DNA from: G963667975 sp963677395
Lineage (GTDB): Bacteria > Bacteroidota > Bacteroidia > Bacteroidales > G963667975
Direction: 5' to 3'
NCBI GenBank assembly: GCA_963677395.2
Contig: OY781965.2
Coordinates: 372,001-436,000, forward strand
Length of the DNA: 64,000 nt
Of this stretch, positions 26,646 to 33,457 are shown piece after piece (position 1 is the first letter of the stretch; each line of letters starts with the position of its first letter). The notes beneath the pieces were generated by a model. It was not told the origin of the DNA. It saw nothing but the letters and a program-made list of their open reading frames with translations, and did not search any database. The position numbers and the translations under genes are program-made.

Positions 26646-28442
26646 CTATTTAACCATTACCTTCTGTATTAAGATATTGCGTTCCGTCTTCAGAAGTAAT
26701 GTATAGACACCTTTTGCAAGAGAGGTTGCATCAAAAAAGAAATTTTGACATCCGTTATAAAGTGTCCCTTCGAAAATCTTTTTCACTACTCTTCCACTAA
26801 TATCATAAAGCATTATTTCGGCAAGGGTTTTACAGTTAGAAATTACCGGAATACAGGTAATTGAATTGGCTGGATTAGGATAGACCTTGTCCAAAAAAAC
26901 ATTATGAGGTACCTCTTTAACCTTACTCATCGAGTGAAGTTTGGAATATTTCCAGCTTCCCAAAGGGGCTGTAATAGGACGAACCTGCGTTTTTCCTGAA
27001 ACAGACGTTGCTGAAATGAAATACTCTATTCGTATTGTATCTGCTACAGTTTTTATCAGCATAGGATATGTGATTAATCCGCTCCAATATCCAGACTCAT
27101 TTGTAACGGGAGACATTTGAGAAACAACAGAATCCCACATCATATTTCCAAAGAAAATTTTATAATGCAATTGTGCACTTTGAATGCCTGTGCGGTGTTT
27201 TATATACGCTTTAATCTCCGTTTGAAACTCATTTTGAGGCAACAAGCTATCACGAATAGGCTGATGTACAATTAACAATGGGTCACTACTTCCAACAGAA
27301 TTGGTAATACAATGAATTGCTCCACTTGCAGGAATAGTTTGTGAACAATTAATTCCTACTACTTGATAACCAGGTAATGCCTGCTCATAAATTCGTTGTG
27401 CAATTGTATCGTACTGAGTATAATACGTTGGGTATAAAAATGTTTTATTCACAAAAACCCCGTTGGTAAACGTAAGATAGTCTCCTCCGTTATCCGGATA
27501 TGTATTCCCTGAGGTATTATCAGGAGGCATCGGAATACGTATTATTCTATATGGTTTCCCAAATGCAGAGGTGAAATTTGACAATACATATTGAATATTG
27601 GCTTCAATTTGTGAGCCATCCGCTATGCCTGAAGGATATTGCCCAACCAACAAGGTTTCTTCATCCAATAGCTTCATGTGCATATCTATATGATGAATCC
27701 CATCATAAGGCAATGTGTTCATTTTAATATAACGCGTTATCCCCATGAACTTCTTATAGATTGTATCTACGTCTGATTCTGTAAGATTCTGATTATACCC
27801 TCCTCCACTTGCATTTTCATCTAATATCAACTTTGAAGAGAATGCTGTTCCTAATCCATCTGCCATAAAATTACCTCCGGTTGCTACAATTTTCCATGGT
27901 TGTTGATTTAGTTCATATAACGGCAAACCGGTAATTTTCGCCAACGAACGGGGAATTGTATCATCTTTTGGACGAGGACGATTATAAGTCCAATCTATTA
28001 ATAAAACTGAGTCAACTTCATTTGTATAAACAGTTTGTGCACCATAATCACGTATCCAAACACTGTTGTTAGGAGCTATAATATACCTTATATTTGTAAG
28101 GCTCACGCTTCCCGATTGCAAGTATGACTTTACTGAATTTGAATCCGTGCAGTTTATATAAACAATACACTCTTGCGCTGCATAGCGCACAATTTCTCGC
28201 AAAACAGAAGTATAACTTGTCCACGTAATTGTAAGTGCCTGTATTTCTTCCCATTCACCGGGGGTACGTAGCGAACTTAAAGGAGGAGTTACAGATGTTG
28301 TACCTTTTGAATGAGAAAAGTAATAATCTTTCATCATCAATTTTTCCTGCGCTGTGTATCCAATAGGTAAATCCTGCGCAAATATTTTTCCGGCTAACAC
28401 TATTAAGCAGAAAAGGAACAGACTAACATTTCTTTTTATCAT
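26646..28442 (-). CDS. Peptidylarginine deiminase-like (PAD_porph / agmatine deiminase family) protein with T9SS tail
   Basis: A 598-residue secreted guanidino-modifying enzyme, with a signal peptide ending near KIFAQ (residue 23). The PAD_porph catalytic domain (about 45-385) keeps Asp132 in SVWIRDYGAQ, the Arg pair in NRPRPKDD (Arg155, Arg157), the HxD pair His251/Asp253 in GIHHIDMH, Asn/Asp in NTYPDNGGDY, and nucleophile Cys378 in GAIHCITNS. This is the same order as in Porphyromonas gingivalis PPAD, which converts arginine to citrulline in proteins. An Ig-like segment (about 390-505) and a T9SS type A domain (KVYPNPANSITCIP ... LAKGVYTLLLKTERN) follow. Free-agmatine deiminases are cytosolic and lack such a tail, so an extracellular peptidyl or free-arginine substrate is more likely (inference). 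Confidence 0.88.
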   Translation of the reverse strand: MIKRNVSLFLFCLIVLAGKIFAQDLPIGYTAQEKLMMKDYYFSHSKGTTSVTPPLSSLRTPGEWEEIQALTITWTSYTSVLREIVRYAAQECIVYINCTDSNSVKSYLQSGSVSLTNIRYIIAPNNSVWIRDYGAQTVYTNEVDSVLLIDWTYNRPRPKDDTIPRSLAKITGLPLYELNQQPWKIVATGGNFMADGLGTAFSSKLILDENASGGGYNQNLTESDVDTIYKKFMGITRYIKMNTLPYDGIHHIDMHMKLLDEETLLVGQYPSGIADGSQIEANIQYVLSNFTSAFGKPYRIIRIPMPPDNTSGNTYPDNGGDYLTFTNGVFVNKTFLYPTYYTQYDTIAQRIYEQALPGYQVVGINCSQTIPASGAIHCITNSVGSSDPLLIVHQPIRDSLLPQNEFQTEIKAYIKHRTGIQSAQLHYKIFFGNMMWDSVVSQMSPVTNESGYWSGLITYPMLIKTVADTIRIEYFISATSVSGKTQVRPITAPLGSWKYSKLHSMSKVKEVPHNVFLDKVYPNPANSITCIPVISNCKTLAEIMLYDISGRVVKKIFEGTLYNGCQNFFFDATSLAKGVYTLLLKTERNILIQKVMVK

Positions 28443-28469
28443 CTAATTACCACAATTAATTGAACGCAG

Positions 28470-28477
28470 TAAAGATA
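28470..28477 (-). promoter_or_regulatory. Probable -7 box (TATCTTTA) of the deiminase gene
   Basis: Seven of eight bases match TAnnTTTG on the minus strand, 28 bases before the ATG at 28442. It lies back-to-back with the plus-strand box at 28488. Confidence 0.4.
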
Positions 28478-28487
28478 ACAAAATAGC

Positions 28488-28495
28488 TACCTTTG
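28488..28495 (+). promoter_or_regulatory. -7 promoter box (TACCTTTG) of the U32 gene
   Basis: Exact TAnnTTTG match. It overlaps the in-frame TTG at 28493, ruling that codon out as the start and favouring ATG 28520. Confidence 0.6.
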
Positions 28496-28519
28496 CACGG
28501 ATTTTACAGGAATTTACGC

Positions 28520-29767
28520 ATGATATCAACTAATTCTATGATAGAAATAATGGCACCAGCCGGTTCTTATGAATCCTTAATGGCTGCAATACAGGGGGGA
28601 GCCGATTCAGTATATTTTGGAGCAGGTCAGCTCAATATGCGATCAAAATCAAGCCAAAACTTTACACTTAGCGATATTGAAAAGATTGCAAAAATCTGCA
28701 AAGAACACAATGTTCGATCATATCTTACTCTCAATTCTATCATTTATGATCAGGAGCTTGACGAAATGAAATCGGTGATTGAGGTTGCCAAAAAAAGTGA
28801 AATTACAGCAATTATTGCCTCTGATTTATCGGTAATTACCTTTGCTCATTCTATTAAAATGGAAGTGCACATTTCAACCCAATGTAATATTACAAACTTA
28901 AGTGCTGTCCGATTTTTTTCTCAATTTGCTGATGTAATGGTTACAGCACGGGAACTAAACTTAAATCAGGTTGCTGAAATTACGAAAGGAATTGAACGAG
29001 AACAAATCAAAGGTCCTTCCGGAAATCTTGTTTCAATAGAAGTTTTTGCGCATGGAGCCTTATGTATGGCTGTTTCCGGAAAATGTTATCTGAGTCTTGA
29101 TAATTATAATTACTCTGCAAACAGAGGCGCATGCCTTCAGCTTTGTCGTCGTCCTTATCTGGTTACTGATCTGGATGGGAAAACCGAATTATCTATAGAC
29201 AATAAATACATTATGTCTCCTAAGGATTTAAAGACCATTGGCTTTATTGATAAAATTCTGGATGCAGGTGTAAAAGTATTAAAAATTGAAGGCAGAGGTC
29301 GTTCACCGGAATACGTTAAAACTGTAACACAATGTTATAAAGAAGCTTCGCTGGCTTATGCTTCTAATCAAATATCGGAAGAAGCAATTGAAAACTGGAA
29401 CACCCGATTAGCAACAGTTTACAATCGAGGATTCTGGGATGGCTATTATCTGGGGAAAAAACTTGGAGAATGGAGTGAAAAATATGGTTCGCAAGCAACT
29501 CAACACAAAGTTTACGTAGGTAAAATAACTAATTACTTTGCAAAAATAAATGTGGCTGAAATAAAAATAGAAGCAGAAACTCTTTCAACAGGAGATAATA
29601 TTCTTATTATTGGAGAAAGTACAGGTGTTTATGAAGACACTGTTTCTGAAATAAGATTTAACCTCAATCCTGTTGAAAAAGTTGAAAAAGGGGTATTATG
29701 CTCTATCGCAACAAAATCGCTTGTTCGCCGGAATGATAAACTTTATAAAATCATTGAAGGCAACTAA
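28520..29767 (+). CDS. Peptidase U32 family protein
   Basis: A 415-residue protein from ATG 28520, the first ATG after the predicted transcript start (a second in-frame ATG at 28538 is equally possible). It opens with the U32 signature (MIEIMAPAGSYESLMAAIQGG, then ADSVYFGAGQLNMRSKS) and contains EVFAHGALCMAVSGKCYLS, NRGACLQLCRRPY and LKIEGRGRSPEYV. U32 proteins were first named as collagenases, but characterised relatives (RlhA, TrhP, UbiU/V) are iron-sulfur-linked RNA- or ubiquinone-hydroxylation factors. The conserved cysteines here fit that view. A tRNA/rRNA-hydroxylation role is more likely than proteolysis, but which target is unknown. It is transcribed divergently from the deiminase. 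Confidence 0.88.
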   Translation: MISTNSMIEIMAPAGSYESLMAAIQGGADSVYFGAGQLNMRSKSSQNFTLSDIEKIAKICKEHNVRSYLTLNSIIYDQELDEMKSVIEVAKKSEITAIIASDLSVITFAHSIKMEVHISTQCNITNLSAVRFFSQFADVMVTARELNLNQVAEITKGIEREQIKGPSGNLVSIEVFAHGALCMAVSGKCYLSLDNYNYSANRGACLQLCRRPYLVTDLDGKTELSIDNKYIMSPKDLKTIGFIDKILDAGVKVLKIEGRGRSPEYVKTVTQCYKEASLAYASNQISEEAIENWNTRLATVYNRGFWDGYYLGKKLGEWSEKYGSQATQHKVYVGKITNYFAKINVAEIKIEAETLSTGDNILIIGESTGVYEDTVSEIRFNLNPVEKVEKGVLCSIATKSLVRRNDKLYKIIEGN

Positions 29768-29772
29768 TTAAT

Positions 29773-29901
29773 CTAACCTAATAGATTCAAATTCAATGTC
29801 TTTGAGAAGTAAAACATTACAGCAATGATAAGTGATAATGCCACAACATAAATCACCCACAGTAGCATTTTTTCATTAAACCAATTTAACAGCTTTTTCA
29901 T
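29773..29901 (-). CDS. Small single-pass membrane protein (42 residues)
   Basis: From the ATG at 29899-29901 the product begins MKKLLNWFNEKMLLWVIY and consists of a short amphipathic basic start, one membrane helix (residues about 13-32) and a short tail ending LNLNLLG. A TATCTTTA -7-like box lies 23 bases upstream. A longer frame up to 29964 would start upstream of that promoter and is less likely. The gene ends 5 bases from the convergent U32 stop. Small proteins like this are easily missed. It has no recognisable family, and function cannot be guessed. Confidence 0.5.
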   Translation of the reverse strand: MKKLLNWFNEKMLLWVIYVVALSLIIAVMFYFSKTLNLNLLG

Positions 29902-29923
29902 AATTAAAAAAATTTTAGGGATG

Positions 29924-29931
29924 TAAAGATA
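29924..29931 (-). promoter_or_regulatory. Probable -7 box (TATCTTTA) of the 42-residue protein
   Basis: Seven of eight bases match TAnnTTTG on the minus strand, with a TTTG 17 bases further upstream (CAAA at 29949-29952 on the plus strand). Confidence 0.35.
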
Positions 29932-30090
29932 CAGACAAACATGACAATCAAAAGGTTGCAACATTTATTTATATTAACATTTATTTAACTTTTTCACTAA
30001 ATTTTATACATCATCAAAAATTACAAAACATACTGATTACAAGATTGTCATCATAAACATAAAAACTAAACCTAATCATTTATTATAAAA

Positions 30091-30939
30091 ATGAACAGAA
30101 AAACAAATTTTCACACTCATACACACTATTGCGATGGGAAAGAAGCGCCTTTACGCTATGTTGAAGAAGCTATAAAACAATCTTTCAAAGCACTAGGATT
30201 TTCAGGCCATGCCCCTGTACCTTTTCAGAATGGCTATGCTATTCCTAATGAAAAAATATCTGATTATGTTTTTGAAATTCAAGCTTTACAAAAAAACTTT
30301 CGGGATTATCTTGAAATTTATCTCTCTCTCGAAATGGACTTTATACCCGGCATAACTTATTCATTTCGAGAACTAAAAAAAATGCACAGTTTAGATTACA
30401 CGATAGGCTCCGTACATCTGGTTGGAAAAGAGTCAAAGGAGAAAATATGGTTTATAGATGGCGGCAAAATTGAAGAATATGACGAAGGGCTAACCAGAGT
30501 TTTTGGAGGAGACATTCGCAAAGGTGTTAAGGCATACTACCATCAGATAAATGAGATGATAGAAACAGAAGAGCCAGACATAATCGGGCATCTGGACAAA
30601 ATCAAAATGAATAACAAAGACCGTTATTTTCTAACAAATGATGCATGGTATCAATCTTTGCTTAAGGAGACCTTGGCTCTTATAAAAAATAAAAATAAAA
30701 TACTGGAAATCAACACAAGAGGCATTTACAAAAACCGTTACAACGATTTTTTCCCCGGTAGAAAAGAACTGAAATTTATAAAAGAAATGAATATCCCGGT
30801 GATGATAAATACAGATGCCCACAAACCTGAAGAAATTGGGTTATTGTGGGAGGACGCAAAAATGGCTCTCCAATCTTCTGGAATGGAAAGTCATATTATC
30901 TTTACAGACAAAGAGTTTACTGAAGTTGGGTTTGATTAA
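30091..30939 (+). CDS. PHP-family histidinol-phosphatase
   Basis: A 282-residue PHP-domain phosphoesterase of the HisJ/HisK type, which removes phosphate from L-histidinol phosphate in histidine synthesis. Metal-binding motifs are NFHTHTHYCDG (residues about 6-16), GFSGHAP, the Glu in LSLEMDF, GSVHLVG, GHLDKI and the C-terminal NTDAHKPEEIG. Length and order are typical. No other his genes are nearby. The stop codon overlaps the convergent DUF59 gene by 4 bases. An alternative is another sugar-phosphate phosphatase of the PHP superfamily. Confidence 0.85.
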   Translation: MNRKTNFHTHTHYCDGKEAPLRYVEEAIKQSFKALGFSGHAPVPFQNGYAIPNEKISDYVFEIQALQKNFRDYLEIYLSLEMDFIPGITYSFRELKKMHSLDYTIGSVHLVGKESKEKIWFIDGGKIEEYDEGLTRVFGGDIRKGVKAYYHQINEMIETEEPDIIGHLDKIKMNNKDRYFLTNDAWYQSLLKETLALIKNKNKILEINTRGIYKNRYNDFFPGRKELKFIKEMNIPVMINTDAHKPEEIGLLWEDAKMALQSSGMESHIIFTDKEFTEVGFD

Positions 30940-31259
30940 AGAAATCCAAGCTCCAGTTTTGCTTCTTCCGACATCATCTCTTTATCCCAAGGAGGATCGA
31001 ATACAACTTCTACATCACATCCATTAACGCCGTTTATCGTGGCTATTGATTCTTTTACATCAACCGGCAGACTCTCTGCTACAGGACAATTTGGTGCAGT
31101 AAGAGTCATCCTGACAAATACTTTATTGTTATCGCCTACCCTTATTTCGTAAATAAGCCCTAAATCATAGATATTTACGGGAATTTCAGGGTCGTAAATT
31201 GTTTTCAGTTTATTTACAACTGAGTCTTCTATCAATCGTTTAAAGGTTGAAGGATTCAT
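30936..31259 (-). CDS. DUF59/MIP18 family Fe-S assembly protein (SufT-like)
   Basis: A 107-residue single-domain protein with the DUF59 hallmarks YDPEIPVNIYDLGLIY, MTLTAPNCPVAESLP (conserved Cys) and VVFDPPWDKEMMSEEAK. Such proteins help place Fe-S clusters in target proteins; the bacterial group includes SufT and PaaD-like members. It lies 5 bases after sufE on the same strand at the end of the suf-type cluster, which strongly supports the Fe-S role. The gene overlaps the histidinol-phosphatase tail by 4 bases in convergent orientation. Confidence 0.9.
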   Translation of the reverse strand: MNPSTFKRLIEDSVVNKLKTIYDPEIPVNIYDLGLIYEIRVGDNNKVFVRMTLTAPNCPVAESLPVDVKESIATINGVNGCDVEVVFDPPWDKEMMSEEAKLELGFL

Positions 31260-31264
31260 TTTAC

Positions 31265-31687
31265 TTAATTTTTCTTTGATTTAAATGCAAGAGCATACAA
31301 TTTCATTTGTTTAATCATGGAAACTAAACCATTAGAACGAGTAGGCGAAAGATGTTCTTTCAACCCAATTTCATCCACAAAATCGAGCTTTGCATCAAGA
31401 ATATCATCCGGTGTTTGATCAGACAGTACACGGATTAGCAACGATGCAATCCCTTTTGTTATCACTGCATCGCTATCTGCTTTGAAAATAACTTTTCCAT
31501 CAATTACCTCTGCACTAAGCCAAACTTTTGACTGACAACCATTTATTAGGTTACTTTCTATTTTATTTCGGTCGTCAATCATGGGACATGTTCTACCCAT
31601 TTCAATAAGATAATTATATTTATCCATCCAGTCGTCAAACAGACTGAATTCTTCAACAATTTGATTTTCAATATCAATTACGGACAT
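31265..31687 (-). CDS. sufE: SufE family sulfur acceptor
   Basis: A 140-residue SufE. It accepts persulfide from the SufS active-site cysteine and stimulates the desulfurase for Fe-S cluster building. The conserved sulfur-carrying Cys51 sits in NLINGCQSKVWL, preceded by WMDKYNYLIEMGR. GIASLLIRVLSDQTPDDIL and LKEHLSPTRSNGLVSMI are also typical. Gene order here is sufS, virK-like, sufE, DUF59. The scaffold genes sufBCD are not in this window. Confidence 0.94.
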   Translation of the reverse strand: MSVIDIENQIVEEFSLFDDWMDKYNYLIEMGRTCPMIDDRNKIESNLINGCQSKVWLSAEVIDGKVIFKADSDAVITKGIASLLIRVLSDQTPDDILDAKLDFVDEIGLKEHLSPTRSNGLVSMIKQMKLYALAFKSKKN

Positions 31688-31698
31688 AGCTAAAATTA

Positions 31699-32175
31699 TT
31701 AATCAATGTAAAAATAAACGCCTTTGTCGTTTTTACCATCATTTATATCTCCAAAAAAATTTTCATCCATTTTGTCTTCAAACGTTTTTGAATCTATATA
31801 ACGAGCTGTTATTTTCACGGTATTATCTTCAAACACCCTTACTTTCACATAGTTATACACATAACCCTCATCTCCTTTTGGATATTCGATAAGCTTGCTT
31901 TCAGAAAACACTACAAATGCTTTTTTGTTCTTCACTGCATTTTGTGCAAAATACTCGTACACATCAATTTTCATTCCCCCGATTGCATCGGGAGATTTTT
32001 CTTTTTCTTCGTTATCACTGATTTGCTTACACTTACTATAATAAACAACCATTCTGACTTCTTTTCCGGTTTTTAAAGCGTCCATTAATTCGTCAAATGA
32101 TTTCAATTGTTTAGTTTGAGCAAATGCAGCGACTGATAAAAAAAAACCTATTATTAAAATCACTAATTGTTTCAT
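31699..32175 (-). CDS. VirK-like exported protein
   Basis: A 158-residue protein with a signal peptide ending near AAFAQ (residue 20). The mature start, LKSFDELMDALKTGKEVRMV followed by VYYSKCK, matches the VirK-type family, whose function is not established. Two cysteine-poor strands and a C-terminal GDINDGKNDKGVYFYID follow. It is wedged between sufS (18 bases) and sufE (11 bases), so it must be co-transcribed with cytosolic Fe-S genes although it is exported. Whether this is a functional link or a positional accident is unclear. Confidence 0.65.
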   Translation of the reverse strand: MKQLVILIIGFFLSVAAFAQTKQLKSFDELMDALKTGKEVRMVVYYSKCKQISDNEEKEKSPDAIGGMKIDVYEYFAQNAVKNKKAFVVFSESKLIEYPKGDEGYVYNYVKVRVFEDNTVKITARYIDSKTFEDKMDENFFGDINDGKNDKGVYFYID

Positions 32176-32193
32176 AATCAGGTTGAGTTATTA

Positions 32194-33420
32194 TTATTCA
32201 AGCATTGATTTCGCCTTAAGTATTGAAGACCAGAGACTATCAATCTCCTCTTTTGTATTATAAAACGCAAAGGATGCTCTTACCGTTCCGGGAATTCTAA
32301 AGAAATCCATAACAGGTTGAGCACAATGATGACCCGTTCTGACTGCTATTCCCATTCTATCGAGCAATGTTCCCATATCAAACGGATGAATATTGCCTAT
32401 CAGGAAGGAAATCACAGCTGCTTTCTTTTGAGCTGTTCCTATAAATCGTATCCCTTCAATCGTTGAAAGTTTTTGGGTTGCATAGTTAAGAAGTTCATTT
32501 TCCCATGAATCAATTACTTCTATGCCAATATTTTCTACATAATTGATCGCAGATTGTAATGCCAGAGTATCTCCCACATTCGGGGTTCCTGCTTCAAACT
32601 TAAAAGGGAGATCATTGTAAGTGGTTTTTGCAAACGTAACTTCTTTAATCATTTCCCCACCACCATGATAAGGAGGCATCTCATTTAAAAATTCTTCTTT
32701 TCCGTAAAGCACCCCAATTCCCATCGGCGCATAAAGTTTATGTCCTGAAAAAACATAAAAATCACAATCAAGCTCCTGAACGTCAATTTTATAATGAGCA
32801 ACACTCTGAGCACCGTCAATTAAAACAGGAATATTTTTTTGATGAGCCTTTCCAATGATCGTTTTTATAGGATTTACGGTTCCTAATGCATTGGAAACAT
32901 GAGCTACAGATACTAAACGCGTTTTTTCTGTAAGAATAGAATCCAGCGACTCCAGAATTAATTCACCCTGTTCATCCATGGGAATCACCCGAAGTGTTGC
33001 ACCTCTTTCTTCGCACATCATTTGCCAGGGAACAATGTTGGAATGATGTTCCATAGCGGAAACAACAATTTCATCCCCTCTATTTACATACCGTTTACCA
33101 AAAGAACTGGCTACCAGATTAATACTTTCTGTTGTTCCCCGGGTAAAAATCACCTCATGTGAATAGCGGGTATTTAAAAACTTATGAATGGTTTCACGCA
33201 CCTCTTCGTAAGCAATGGTAGCTTTTTGACTTAAATAATGTACTCCCCGGTGAATATTACTGTTTTGAACTTCATAGTAATAATTCAATGCCTCCAACAC
33301 TTGTTTTGGTTTTTGAGTAGAGGCTGCATTATCCAGATAAACCAAAGGCTTCCCATATATTTTTTGATTCAATATCGGGAAATCTCTGCGAATAAATTCT
33401 ATATCAAACATATTCTTCAC
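32194..33420 (-). CDS. sufS: SufS cysteine desulfurase
   Basis: A 408-residue PLP enzyme that removes sulfur from cysteine and passes it to SufE as persulfide. The PLP lysine is Lys228 in VFSGHKLYAPMGIG. His125/His126 (SAMEHHSNIVPW) stacks on the cofactor, and Asp202/Gln205 is in IDGAQSVAH. The catalytic Cys366 is in the short loop RTGHHCAQPVM, typical of group II desulfurases that need SufE. It starts 37 bases after topA on the same strand, so it may share topA transcripts. Confidence 0.95.
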   Translation of the reverse strand: MKNMFDIEFIRRDFPILNQKIYGKPLVYLDNAASTQKPKQVLEALNYYYEVQNSNIHRGVHYLSQKATIAYEEVRETIHKFLNTRYSHEVIFTRGTTESINLVASSFGKRYVNRGDEIVVSAMEHHSNIVPWQMMCEERGATLRVIPMDEQGELILESLDSILTEKTRLVSVAHVSNALGTVNPIKTIIGKAHQKNIPVLIDGAQSVAHYKIDVQELDCDFYVFSGHKLYAPMGIGVLYGKEEFLNEMPPYHGGGEMIKEVTFAKTTYNDLPFKFEAGTPNVGDTLALQSAINYVENIGIEVIDSWENELLNYATQKLSTIEGIRFIGTAQKKAAVISFLIGNIHPFDMGTLLDRMGIAVRTGHHCAQPVMDFFRIPGTVRASFAFYNTKEEIDSLWSSILKAKSMLE

Positions 33421-33457
33421 TCTTGTTGCTTAATGAACAGAAATGCTATGTTAAAGT

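Noticed and set aside
28493..28519. TTG-initiated extension of the U32 protein
   Set aside because: The codon is part of the TACCTTTG -7 box.
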